NCBI GenBank assembly: GCA_026745465.1
Contig: JACYXH010000815.1
Coordinates: 1-64,000 of the forward strand
Source: Lota lota
Lineage: Eukaryota; Chordata; Actinopteri; Gadiformes; Lotidae
Length of the DNA stretch: 64,000 nt
Direction of reading: 5' to 3'
The notes under the pieces were generated by a model. The model was not told the origin of the DNA. It did not search any database and saw only the letters and a program-made list of their open reading frames with translations. Both the position numbers and the translations under genes were made by a program. This document shows positions 10,351-22,500 of this stretch, one piece after another (positions within the stretch are counted from its first letter, which is position 1; every line of letters starts with the position of its first letter).

Positions 10351-10772
10351 CCTCCCTCCACACACTGATGAAGAGGTGAATGGAGACTCCACTGTTGTGT
10401 GTGTAGTAATATCCTCCCTCCACACACTGATGAAGAGGTGAATGGAGACTCCACTGTTGTGTGTGTGGTAATATCCTCCCTCCACACACCGATGAAGAGG
10501 TGAATGGAGACTCCACTGTTGTGTGTGGTAATATCCTCCCGCCACACACTGATGAAGAGGTGAATGGAGACTCCACTGTTGTGTGTGTAGTAATATCCTC
10601 CCGCCACACACCGATGAAGAGGTGAATGGAGACTCCACTGTTGTGTGTGTGGTAATATCCTCCCTCCTTACTGATGAAGAGGTGAATGGAGCCTCCACTG
10701 TTGTGTGTGTGGTAATATCCTCCCTCCACACACTGATGAAGAGGTGAATGGAGACTCCACTGTTGTGTGTAT
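10351..10772. repeat. 60-62 bp minisatellite, seven units
   Basis: Units containing GATGAAGAGGTGAATGGAG start at 10351, 10413, 10475, 10535, 10597, 10659 and 10719. Open frames across it are by-products of the repeat. Confidence 0.95.
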
Positions 10773-10842
10773 GTTGTGACGTGTTGGAGGAAATGTCTCC
10801 AGAGGACTGAGCTCATGGTCCCCCAAGCCCTCGAGACAGCGA

Positions 10843-10843
<1 letters not shown>

Positions 10844-10902
<59 letters not shown>

Positions 10903-10934
10903 GTATATATACACACATATATACATATATATAT
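10844..10934. repeat. TA microsatellite, left part
   Basis: (TA)n with interruptions. It continues beyond the LTR insertion at 11272-11336. Confidence 0.95.
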
Positions 10935-11267
10935 TGTAGCAATGTCCATACTACACGCCACCTAGGTGGCTTTTCTCACTCCACCTAGGTGACTTTCCTC
11001 GGGCTCCTCCAAACAATTGGACACAGGGTGGTGATGTTGAAAACCGGTTTATTGTAAAAGTTGCATACGATGAGGCCGGCAGACGGTGCTCCGTGCTGCC
11101 ATGCCGAAGAGCTCTTCCCGAGTGTGTGTGGTGGTGGCTGGTTTAACCTGTGCACACTGATTGCTCAATGTGCAACAGGTGTGCAGCCCCACCCAGCCCC
11201 AGAGTCCAATCAGTCTGACTCGGGCCAGGTGAGGCTGCTTAAGCCAGCCACCATCCACACACACTCC

Positions 11268-11271
<4 letters not shown>
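10935..11271 (-). mobile_element. solo LTR inserted in a TA microsatellite
   Basis: On the minus strand it starts TGTGGGAG and ends TTGCTACA (TG...CA ends). It carries AATAAA near 11050 and a CTTAAG block near 11240. TA repeats flank both sides, so the 5-bp TATAT duplication is compatible but not diagnostic. No internal coding region is present. Confidence 0.5.

Positions 11272-11336
<65 letters not shown>
11272..11336. repeat. TA microsatellite, right part
   Basis: About 32 TA units continue the array interrupted by the LTR. Confidence 0.95.
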
Positions 11337-11341
<5 letters not shown>

Positions 11342-12679
11342 CACCTATAGGGAGATAGACAGAGAGGTAGGGAAAGTAACAGAAGTAAAGAAATGGAAAT
11401 AGGGAGAGGTACGGAAGGAGACGAATGGAGAGACATGGCCAGAGGAAGGAAGAGACAGAGAGAGAGCCATAGATAGATAGGGAAGTAGAGTAAGCATGTT
11501 GCTGCTAACCGACTGTGGTGCATGGTGTTGTGTTATATCTTTGTATTTCTGCTGTGTCTCTGCTTGGGCCAGATAAACCACAAGCCCAGACATTGCAATC
11601 CCCGTCGGCATCATTGCTCTGTCTGAGATTAACCTCTTCTCAAACAAAAGGATAAGAGAGGGTTGAGGATGATGAACTCTCTCACTGCAGTCCTTTCTCT
11701 CTCTCTCTCTCTCCCCACATTCACTCACTAATAAGAGGCAGTCAACAAATCAGGGCAGAAAGTAAATCAACTAATGTCTGCCTTCTCTAAATCCCTGTCT
11801 CCATGTGGTCTTTTCTCCCTCTCTCTATAGCATCTCTACATCTTTCCTTCCCCTCTCCTTATCCTATATCTATTCCCTCATCCTTCACTGCTTTCTCTCA
11901 TCGTTGCCCCTCACACTCTCCCTCTACCATTTCTCACTTCCCCTCTATTCCTCCTCTCCTTCCATCTTTACCCTCTCGTCACCTCCCTCTCCTTCCTCTC
12001 ACTCCTCCCTTTCCCATATTTTCTCTTATCCTACTCCATCTCTCCCTCCCCTCTTTCTCCTTCTCTCATTGTATCACCTCCCTCAACCTCCCAGGAGTAA
12101 CCTTGTCATGTTCGACAAAAAACCAAACACAGCATAGCTCAGTAGAAACAGTACTCGTTGTTCACAATCAAGGCAGAACAAAAGGTTCAAAAGACACACA
12201 ACAACCTCAACAACGGTTTGCTTGGAACACACAGAAAAGCACATGTTAAAATACATGTTACAAACTGTTGGCTCTCTCCCTCTCGACTGTTCTGTCTGAG
12301 TAATGGAGAGAGAGAGAAATAGTCACGGGTCGCTCCATTAGATCAACAAATTGTAGGGTCTCCTCTCCTCTCCCTCATGTTCTCTGTATCATCTCCGCCG
12401 GGGAGGGCTGAACTCTAGGAAACTCCTGGTGAAAGATAAAGCACACGAATTACCCTCGGGTAAGGCTCTCATACTTTCCTCTGTCCTTCCTTCTCTTGAG
12501 CGACGGCGAGTGTCGCGTATATATCCGTGTTTCCTCCTCCAACGCAGGTGTCGCTCATTCCGCTGAGTGTCATCAGCGAAATTGAGCTCCGGTGTATGAT
12601 CCTCCGAGGAGCGGTGGTAAACTCCGTCTACCACCACTCCCCTGAGCTGCCTGGGGCGCTGCTTTGGAGCTGGGTTGCC

Positions 12680-12709
<30 letters not shown>
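11337..12709. repeat. purine/pyrimidine-rich sequence and TA repeat, no gene seen
   Basis: GA-rich at 11350-11480, a CT run at 11697-11715, a CT-rich tract at 11800-12080 and (TA)n at 12682-12710. Long proline- or serine-rich frames here are compositional. Confidence 0.7.
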
Positions 12710-12710
<1 letters not shown>

Positions 12711-12716
<6 letters not shown>

Positions 12717-13849
12717 TAGGGCTGGAACGGTTCACAGAATTCACGGTTCGGTTCATATCACGGTTTGGTACGGTATGTTTTTGGTAAAGCAGAGGATGAC
12801 ACAAGTGCCTATAAAACAATTGTATATATATATACTAATAAAAAATGATAGTGGCGCGGCGCCACCATGTAACATTTTAAAATAGGGCTGTCGCAACGAA
12901 GACATTTGATTTCTGAAACACAAGTTTTATCGGAATAACGCTGCAAAAAGCAAAACTGTAATATCATGTAAGTGCTGTGTGGAGGAAGTCAGTGATTTTC
13001 GGACCCACTCTCTGTTCTCTCTCGCTCTCTCTGTCTCTCGGTTACAGCAGAGCTTCAATGTAAAGCGGCTCGCACACTAGACGAGGTCTCTTCTGTGTTG
13101 GACATAGTGAGTGGTAATGGCACTGCGATGCGCGCCAAAATGTTGAGCAGTGCTGGAAGTTACAGCGCGGCTGTGTAGCGGCGCCGGTGGTCGAGCTCTT
13201 GACGGAAACACGACATACTTAAGTTCCAATGAAGACACACTGCTTTGAATGTATGGGAGTACTTACAATGATCATATATCTAAAAAGGTGGTTTGTACAT
13301 CGTGCAAAGTTTCAATTAAATTGCACCGCAGCACTATTCATGATCAGGGGAAGAAATGAGAGCTCTTTGATATACGAGGAGGAGCGCAAATAGTTATTTC
13401 TTGAGGAAAGAGATGTCGAGGCGCTGGCGGTACCACCTATGCGATAAAAAGTGAATCTTTTAAAATAATTGCGACTACATATCACATTTCCAATCTGGGA
13501 TTGTACATTTTATCGTATGTTGTCAATTATCTAGGTGGTAATCTCTTTTTATCGTCACATTAGTTATCTAATAGGTTGGATAACCTGGCTTCACTCTCCT
13601 GGTTTCACAAACATCTGTTAACAATATAATTCTGAATAACTGTGTTGTGCCGATTCTGCCTAAGAGCATTTTAGCCCTCGCAACGGCCGCAACCAATAGC
13701 AGTGACAGTTTGGTCTTTGTGATAAGACATTGTAAAGTACTTGCAGGGCAATTCACTCTTTTTCGGTCCACAACCGCTCTACTGACACAAAGCACATTGA
13801 TTCCAAAGACTAAAGTGCTACTGCTCTTGTTTACATCACGCTTGAAAAG
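12711..13849. mobile_element. hAT-like terminal fragments, no gene seen
   Basis: TAGGGCTGGAACGGTTCAC at about 12717 and TAGGGCTGTCGCAACG at about 12884 resemble hAT element ends. The rest is AT-rich without recognisable coding sequence. Confidence 0.4.
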
Positions 13850-15064
13850 GTGCTAGAGTTAGGGCACTCTAGTCCATGGGCAGGTCACCTAGGCCAGAAC
13901 AAATCATGGGAAAGGGTTGCAGGGAGGTTTTATTGGCCAAACATGTATGTTCAGCTGATACAGTACTGCAAGTCTTGTCCCCAGTGTCAGCTGACAGCAC
14001 CGGGAAAAAAGGGTAACAGGGCACCATTAATACCTTTACCCATTATAGATGTACCATTTAGCAGAATAGCCATGGACATTGTGGGGCCTCTAGAGCGTAG
14101 TCGTAGAGGAAACCGCTACATCTTGGTTATCTCTGACTATGCTACCAGGTACCCCGAGGCATTTCCGCTTAGGAATGTGAAGGCCAGGCAGGTAGCTAAT
14201 GCGCTTCTCCAGCTGTTAACCAGGGTAGGGATCCCGAGGGAGGTACTGACAGACCAGGGCACAAACTTTACTTCAAAGTTTCTCAGGCAGGTCTACCAGT
14301 ATTTAGGGATCAAGGCTATTAAGACCACGCCTTACCACCCTCAGACAGACGGGCTTGTGGAGCGCCTCAACCAGACCCTGAAGTCTATGCTGCGAAAGTT
14401 TGTGTTGGACACAGGTGCAGACTGGGACGAGTGGCTACCATACCTGCTGTTTGCTTATCGTGAGGTTCCTCAGTCATCCACTGGCTTCTCACCTTTCGAG
14501 TTGCTCTACGGGAGGAAGGTGAGAGGTCCACTGGATGTGCTGAAGGAGGCCTGGGAAGGAGACCAGCCAGAAAAGCAGGTGAACATTTTGTCCTACATTT
14601 TAAAAATGAGGGACAGGATGGAGACATTGACAGAGGAAGTGCAGCAAAATCTCAAAGCTGCACAAGCTACCCAGAAAAGGTGGTATGACAAGTCTTCGAG
14701 AGAACGTTCTTTCAAGCCGGGGCAGCAGGTTCTCCTGTTGTTGCCGACATGTGAGAGCAGTCTATTGGCCAAGTGGCAGGGACCATATGTGGTTCGCCAA
14801 AAGACTGGGCCGGTGACGTACGAGGTCATCATGCCAGAGAGGAGGAAGCAGACGCAGACGTTCCACATAAACCTGCTGAAGGAGTGGGTTCCCCGTGAGG
14901 AGCCTGCTGTCGTGCTGTTTGCCAGGAGGGTCGTGGAGGAAGACGAGGGAGATGAGCAGTTTTTCCCTACAACCGATGGTTCTGGAGTCCAGGTAGACAT
15001 GCACCACCTCTCGGTTTCCCAGCAGGAGGCGCTGGCCTCACACAGCTGGCTCAACACCACGTAA
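13850..15064 (+). pseudogene. Gmr1-like integrase (second element)
   Basis: A frame of 404 codons covers most of a retroviral-type integrase. It holds the HHCC zinc finger (GHLGQNKSWERV, CKSCPQC), and a DDE core with AMDIVGPLERS, VLTDQGTNF and QTDGLVERLNQTL. A C-terminal domain ends near FHINLLKEWV, then an acidic tail. The 5' end is truncated just before the zinc finger: no gag or protease is found upstream. The frame stops at 15064, whereas the RT continues in another frame from 15118, so a frameshift separates integrase from RT. The IN-then-RT order matches the element at the window start. It is better preserved than that copy. Confidence 0.85.
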
Positions 15065-15117
15065 CCCTGAAGGAACCAGGACCGATCAGGGTCCCGAGCT
15101 ACAGGATTCCAGCACAG

Positions 15118-16104
15118 ATGGTTCCAAAGCTCAAGAAGGAGCTAGAAACAATGAAAGAGATGGGGATCATCGAACCATCTCACAGTGAGTGGTCATGTCC
15201 CATTGTTATTGTGCCCAAAAAGGACGGTACTCTGCGTTTTTGCAATGACTTTAGAAAGTTGAACACCATTTCAACTTTCGACCCTTACCCTATGCCCAGA
15301 GTGGATGATCTTCTGGACAGGTTGGGCTGTGCCAGATATCTGACCACCTTGGACCTGTGTAAGGGGTACTGGCAGCCCCTGACAGCATTCAGAACACCGT
15401 TTGGTTTTTACCAATATACGGTGATGCCATTTGGTCTGAAGGGGGCGCCCGCAACGTTTCAGCGCCTCATGGATGGGGTGTTGGAAGGTGCTTGGGATTA
15501 CGCAGGGGCGTACCTGGACGACATCATAGTCTTCAGCGAGACTTGGGAGGATCATCTGGTCCACGTCCAAGACATTCTCCAGCGAATCAAGGATGCTGGC
15601 CTGACCATGAATCCCTCCAAGTGCTCCTTTGCCCAGTCACAGGTGGAGTACCTGGGATTTGTCATCGGAGGTGGGTCAGTAAGGCCACAGGTGGGGAAGG
15701 TGAGTGCCCTCACTGATACCCCAGTACCAAAAACTAAATCCCAGGTGAGGTCTTTCCTGGGGATGGTTGGGTGGTACCGACGGTTTATCCCTAACTGCTC
15801 TAGTAGGGCAGCCGTCTTAACCGAATTGACTAAGAAAGACAGTCCAAACAAGGTCAAGTGGACTGCTCAGTGTCAGCTTGCCTTTGAGGACTTGAGGAAT
15901 TGTCTTTGCAGTGATCCAGTATTGCAACAGCCAGACTTTGATCTCCCTTTTACGGTGCAGACGGATGCCTCTGGTGTGGGGCTTGGGGCTGTTCTGTTAC
16001 AGGGGGAGGAGAGTGGCCGGAAACCGATCATGTTTCTAAGCAGGAAGTTGTTTCCCAGAGAGTGTAGGTACTCTACTGTGGAGAAGGAGTGCCTAAACAT
16101 ATGA
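15118..16104 (+). pseudogene. Gmr1-like reverse transcriptase and start of RNase H
   Basis: This frame of 328 codons contains the RT fingers (FCNDFRKLNTI), palm motif A (TLDLCKGYWQ), TAFRTPFGFYQYT, the YLDD catalytic box (AYLDDIIVFSE) and the connection region. It ends in the beginning of RNase H (YSTVEKECLNI). Compared with the usual family spacing, about eight residues are missing between YWQ and TAFRTPFG, an in-frame deletion next to the active site. The RNase H domain is cut off at 16104 where unrelated sequence begins. No LTR is found on either side. Confidence 0.85.
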
Positions 16105-17654
16105 CACTGTCGCTCATCTTCCATTAAAGCGGCGAAGCCGGCAGTTTGTTTCAGGAATTAGTGGAGAGCAGCCTTGTCCTATGAGGTTATAGATACTATA
16201 ATAGTTTCAACTACCATAATGAAGAGTATAGGACTACTCTTATATAGGCAAACCTACAAAATAAAACCCACAGACGGGGAGAGTGAAGCCCGTTCTCCAG
16301 TGAGATGCAGGCTGGTTATTCCTAAAACCAAGATCAATGAAACAGGCTATATGTTTATGGTTAAGTGTAGCCTACCTTTATTGAGAGTCGGGGCGATGCA
16401 GGACCAGCTTTAATTGTCTCAGTGACGGAACATAATGACAGCGCGTCTCGTCCACAATTCGTCTTGTGCACAATCGTTTTTGAGTCACGTGATCAGGCCC
16501 TTTTAACTGTTAGTACCATCCGACAACAAGGTACTGCTCCTCCGCACCGCTTGTCTCTCAATGAAAATTAATGTCTAGCGGGCGCGCGCCTGGCACCTGT
16601 CTAAAAAGGACAGTACCTGCATTAATGCAGAAAAAATATTTGTGCCGTTAAGACGAATTTGCGTTAACGCCGTTATTATCGCCGTTATCGGCCAGCCCTA
16701 CTTAATAACTTTGCAACACTTCAAACCCAATTGAATACCAATTCTGAGCTATGCTAGTTTGTGTCCCAGAGTTGCACAACGGGGAGGGGCTCTATCTTAC
16801 ACATTGTGACTTTAAGGATTTCATATGCGATTCAATTTACGCCCTCAATGGGGTTGATATGGATCATTTCCGCTGCTGGTTGCAAAAATCTCATTCCCAT
16901 TATGTGAAATCGAAGGCTTCATAACAGTCATGTGTAAGCCAATGGGTGCCTTATGTTTTACAGTCTATGCGGGACACACACACCAACAGCCATAGTTATC
17001 ATAAACACTCAAAAACACTCTATATGCAAAATATATAATGTCAACACTAAACTAAAAGGGACACACAACATAAACAACTCGCAAACACACACCTACGCTG
17101 ACAGGTTTGTGTACGTGTACACACTTACCAAGTGTGCATGTAATTACATGCGTGCTTATCTCAATATGCTGTGTTGACACTGAATAGGATCTCATACACA
17201 CAGACTGCCTTCTTTATTGCTGTAGATTAAATTTAAAAATTACATTAAAAACTAATTATTGATCCCGAAGGAAATTGAGGCATCCAATAGCTCATCCGTA
17301 AACAGACAATCAATTAAAATAAAATGAGTTAAATAAAATAGAACAGAAGAAGATACAGTAAAAAACGGCAGTGTCAACGTCTACAGATTAAGTGTCAGGC
17401 CCAAAGGATAAAATCCAGGTAATGCCCTTCAGCAACATAAAGTACCATGTGCCTGAAGTGATTGGTGTGTGGTCAGAGTGAGAGAGAGAAAGAGAGCGAG
17501 AGAGAGAGACAGTACAACAAGTGAGTGTGACTAACTCGTGACAGTCATTCAAGTCATGCTAAACAAGACCTGATGAATTGCTGTGATCAAGCACCACTTG
17601 TATGTCATTGTTTTATATGCGGTGTATGCGTGTGTGTGTGTGCGTGTGCGTACT
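16105..17654. other. hAT-like end and simple repeats, no gene seen
   Basis: A hAT-like terminus is recognisable at about 16640-16703 (CGTTATCGGCCAGCCCTA). CA-rich patches lie at 16975-17100. A common fish repeat motif, TTATTGATCCCGAAGGAAAT, lies near 17256. Confidence 0.5.
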
Positions 17655-19037
17655 AGGGCTGTTGGAACGAATTTCATGAGTCTAATATAAATCGAATAGT
17701 AAAAAAAAAAGATACTAAACGATTGCTGAAATTACTATTCAAATGCGGGGGGGGGGGGTGTTGGCTAACGTAAGCAAATCTCACCCTTCCCACCTCTGGG
17801 CCTATCCACATGTGAAAACAAAATGCTTTTGTCACGTCATTCCTGATGAACAATAAAGTCTTCACGCACGTTAAAAACGATTTACATCAGCCGTGATGCG
17901 AATATGCGTTATATTCCTATAATAATCACGCCGGTGAAAAGACAGATAGAATACTCAACCTATATAGCCTAGTGAAGACGAGCTTATGCTCCGTCCTTTC
18001 ACCAAAATATCCTATGTATTTAGAGGATTCAATGAAACTGGAGTTTTACTTTTTAATCTAAGTGTAAAATAGTGTAGGGAATGGCTGTTTGCGGATGAGG
18101 GGGATTATGATAAGTGGATGTGCATTATTTTATACATGCATGTTTTGGAGACGTTTGTTTTTGAGGTTGTTTCCCGGTTCAATAACTAAAATAGCCTATC
18201 ACTCTTTCGTAGAAAGTTGGTATCCAAAACTAAACTGTTGCGATACAACTGCACACGTAATGTTATCAAAAGCAACCTGTATTTTAACAGGTTGCTTTTA
18301 AACATTCGCTTGTCGCGCCGACTGCTATCGAGATGAATGATCAATACAAATAACAGATTGTGATAATTATAGGTCTATGATTGTAGTTTACCACTATGGA
18401 TGTTGAGAAACACGTGTTGAGAAACGTTAATAGGCTGTTACCTCCACCATGTCCTAACATTACAACTTGTACAGTGTCCAATGTGACTATGACAAAGATA
18501 CCCGAATGTGATTGGTTAAACTGATTTATTCACTGGCTACAGCCGTAAAAAGAAAACAGACCATGGTGCGAACAAAATGAATGTTGCCTTTTCGCAAAAC
18601 GGAAATCGCGTTGTATGTGTAAAGTTCCATTCAACTCATGATTTGTTGTTATTTCGTGTGTAAAAAGCACAACGTACCATTGCATTCAATGTAAAAAAAA
18701 GCCTTACAACGTCAATCAGTGCTCTCCATCACCACGGACAACGCGGCTAATTAAATTAACGCCACCGAGAGGCGGCGTTAGTATAATATCATTTTGTGCC
18801 TAATATTATTATTTACTTGGCAAGAAAGAAATGTTTATTGGTAGAATGCCCTCTAGTGAACAGAACGTTTAACAACCACATGCTGATAGTGGCGTTGGCA
18901 ATGCATAAGCCTGTGTTTACAGTGTATAGGTACACAGTAAATATGAATAATATGCTAAATTTGAGCATTAAAAATTCAAAAATAATTTGAATATTAAAAA
19001 TAATAAGGAATGAAATTCGAATGGGTCGACAGCTCTA
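17655..19037. mobile_element. non-autonomous hAT-like element inserted in a minisatellite
   Basis: Ends TAGGGCTGTTGGAACG... and ...CGACAGCTCTA are imperfect inverted repeats. The interior has no transposase frame. GT/GCGTAC repeats of the rbm46 minisatellite appear on both sides (left near 17625-17654, right from 19038), so the element lies within that array. Confidence 0.45.
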
Positions 19038-19042
19038 GGCAT

Positions 19043-19410
19043 ACCTAAATTCCAGAGTTTGTGTGTGTGCGTACCTAGGTTCCAGAGTGTGTGTGTGCGT
19101 ACCTAGGTTCCAGAGTGTGTGTGTGTGCGTACCTAGGTTCCAGAGTGTGTGTGTGTGCGTACCTAGGTTCCAGAGTGTGTGTGTGCGTACCTAGGTTCCA
19201 GAGTGTGTGAGTGTGCGTACCTAGGTTCCAGAGTGTGTGTGTGCGTACCTAGGTTCCAGAGTGTGTGAGTGTGTGAACCTAGGTTCCAGAGTGTGTGTGT
19301 GTGTGTACCTAGGTTTCAGAGTGTGTGTGTGTGCGTACCTAGGTTCCAGAGTGTGTGGGTGTGCGTACCTAGGTTCCAGAGTGTGTGTGTGTGCGTACCT
19401 AGGTTCCAGA
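19043..19410. repeat. 28-30 bp minisatellite containing an rbm46 exon end and splice donor
   Basis: Thirteen units of ACCTAGGTTCCAGAG plus a GT run start at 19043, 19073, 19101, 19131, 19161, 19189, 19219, 19247, 19277, 19307, 19337, 19367 and 19397. The last is the 3' end of rbm46 exon 8 with its donor, so most units carry a copy of the exon end CTAG followed by GTACGC on the minus strand. Confidence 0.9.
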
Positions 19411-19501
19411 GTGCTTGCTGTGCAGCCAGCTCCTTTGCATCCTCCACCAGAGTACATAGCTTGTCTGGCAAGTAGCTGCTCTGGGTAGAGACCAGCACCA
19501 C
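19399..19501 (-). CDS. rbm46: rbm46 exon 8 (dsRBD-like C-terminal region)
   Basis: Acceptor GTGTAG precedes it, and it enters in phase 0. It encodes [20 protein letters not shown], matching the C-terminal dsRNA-binding-like region of RBM46. The 103-bp exon ends in phase 1 at CTAG/GTACGC, which is also the first unit of the 13-copy minisatellite. The next exon, carrying the C-terminal tail, is not found downstream. Confidence 0.8.
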
Positions 19502-19551
<50 letters not shown>

Positions 19552-22500
19552 AGTACTATAGCTCTATAGTTATAGTTTATATTAACCTTGTATATTAGCA
19601 GTATCTTGGGTCTCAAATGGAGTACAGGTAGTGCTATAGTTCTATAGTTATAGTTTATATTAACCTTGTATATTAGCAGTATCTTGGGTCTCAAATGGAC
19701 TACAGGTAGTGCTATAGTTCTATAGTTATAGTTTATATTAACCTTGTATATTAGCAGTATCTTGGGTCTCAAATGGAGTACAGGTAGTGCTATAGTTCTA
19801 TAGTTATAGTTTATATTAACCTTGTATATTAGCAGTATCTTGGGTCTCAAATGGAGTACAGGTAGTGCTATAGTTCTATAGTTATAGTTTATATTAACCT
19901 TGTATATTAGCAGTATCTTGGGTCTCAAATGGAGTACAGGTAGTGCTATAGTTCTATAGTTATAGTTTATATTAACCTTGTATATTAGCAGTATCTTGGG
20001 TCCAGGGGTAGAGAAGAGGTAGTAGTCTGGAGGGCTCCAAGAGTTCAGATGGCAGAAGTGTTCCAGGAAGCTGACGGCACTGGCCATCTGGCCAGGCTTC
20101 AGGGCCTGCAGGCTGCATGGGGAGAGGGGCGTACCCGGGGTGAAGGGGAACACCTTCTGAGCACTGTCTCCCGAACCTGGGGGGAGACGGGCACCGGGTT
20201 AGAGATGTGGACATTATATTCACTTTCAGTCATTTAGCATTTAGACACTTTTATTCAAAGCGACTTTCAAGTAATACTGAGAACAAACAAAGCATAACTT
20301 TCAAAGAACTTCACCTACAAGGTTACAGTGGATTTAGAGTTGGCCAGTTTGTTAAGACCCCACATTTCAGGTTTTTCAGTAGCCAGTCCATTGCAACCGG
20401 TGGGTCGAAGTAATAAGAAATCCACAGTTCGATCTAAAATGTTCAACCGTGCTCGTGACCAGGACATTTAACAGTCAAGAATTGAAACTGCTCAGTCTCT
20501 TTCTCTAAGTCCGTTAGCATGCTAAGTGGCGTGTGAACACAGAATGCTTATGCTTTCCAATCAGTTAAAAAACACCCCCTCCTACACTTGCGACTTATTG
20601 AAATGTTGCTCTTCGGAATTAATTATCACACAGCCTAAAACGCAGCCACTATCATCGCACATAGGCCTTTTACGATAACTACTTTTGTTGGACAATATAT
20701 TGCCCCAGAAATAATTGCTATAAATGATATTATTGTCATTTTAGGCAGAGGGACGTAGGCAGGCGGGTAGTCAGGCAGGCAGAGGGACGTAGGCAGGCGG
20801 GTGGTCAGGCAGGCGAGGTTCGGCAACGGTAGGCAGGCAGGCAGGGACTAGGAACAGGATCTGGAACGGGAACGAAACCCGGAATCGGAACAGGAACGAG
20901 AGCAGGTACAGGAACAGGAACGGGAGCGGAACCCGTAACAGGAACAACAACAGGAGCGGGAGCGGAACCCGTAACAGGAACAACAACAGGAGCGAAACCC
21001 GTAACAGGAACAGGAACGGGAGCAGGAACAAGGGAGAAACAGAGTCTAATGGCGGGGACGAAGTTACCGAGTGAGAGGTTAACAAGCGAACTAGCACTGG
21101 CTGTGTGAAAAGCCAGTGCTTAAGTACTGTGGTGGGTGATAGGTTATTGAGTGCAGGTGTTGGTAATCAGAGGGAGCATGAGGGGTAATGGAGGCTGGGT
21201 GCCACTAGATGGCGTAATTGGACGGAAACGGGAGAGGGTGTGACATAAACAATACGTAGAAGAAAGACAAACAGAAGAAAGTTTCACTATTTAACACTAT
21301 TTAATCCACTTGGTGTGCATTTGGAGCATTCCTTAATACATCCATGTTTTGGAGACGTTAGTTTTGAGGTTGTTTCCTTGTTCGATAACTAAAAGTAGGG
21401 TATCACTTTTTCGAGAATGATAGCCTCAGTCTCAGTCTCTAAGTCCGTGAGCATGCGCAGTGGCAAGTAAACAGAATCGAAACTTGTGGATTTGTTCATT
21501 TGTGGGCACTATTGGAGACTGTTACCTAGCCAGGGCAGTTAGTATTCACATACCTGGGTTGGACAAAACAAAGATACAGCTATGGGAGCACACTTAAAGT
21601 GGATGTTAATGGATGGCCAACTGCCCAATTTCAGAATGCGTCTTAACCACAAAAGGGGGGGGAGAGTTGAACAAAAATCATGGCTGATTTACTTCTGGAC
21701 ATAGACAATGACAACAATGAACCTGGGGTCTTAACAAACCGGCCAAATATTTAAATACATAAAATAAACAATAAATATATTTAAATTTGAGACAGACAGC
21801 ACGCAGGTACAAGTTTGTTAAAAGCAGAAATTGAGTAGCTTGAAAAAAAAAACACACACACACACACAGCCACGCTGTTTTAAATCCTGTTCCGTTTGAT
21901 AGCAAACACAACCAGGCCAAGCTAGCCTCCTATCCAGAGACGATATGATTCTCTGAGCCCGGCAACCTGATGGCTAGAAGGTAAAAGGATCAATTCTAGC
22001 ACAGTTCCTGACCACGGGTCCTTGGGCAAGGGTAGACCAGGGAAGTCCGCAGCAGACAGAAGCTTTTTAAGCAGACCAAAGATGGAAGTGGACTTAACTT
22101 GCCACGTCTCTAACAGCAACAGACAGGTCATGGTTGGATAAACACCCGGGTTGGCAGATGTGATAATCTCTTCTCAAACTCGTATTAATGGGCTGACATG
22201 TACTGACACACACACACCTACCTACCCACAAGCAGAGATTAACGACATACCAATACACACACAAACACATAACTACATACCTATACATACACTCGCAAAA
22301 CCCACCCACACACATGCACATATACACACACACCTCAACACTCCAACACACGCCCACCTACCCACCAACACACGGGCAAACAGAGATAATGACATATCAA
22401 TACATATACAGAAGCACACACATACAAACACATACATACCTACCCACACACCTCATTATCAGGGATTGTTTCAACAAATTTAGTATTTTTTAGTCCAGAC

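Noticed and set aside
10297-10942. Frames with repeated SPFTSSS/TTHTTVE units
   Set aside because: By-products of the 60-62 bp minisatellite; unit length differs (60 or 62), so no constant protein repeat is maintained.
11803-12249. Ser/Pro/Leu-rich frames in CT-rich DNA
   Set aside because: Composition follows the pyrimidine tract and there is no domain or splice context.
19043-19410. CRISPR-like array of regularly spaced repeats
   Set aside because: The repeat and spacer are both low complexity (GT runs) and the context is a vertebrate intron; it is a minisatellite.
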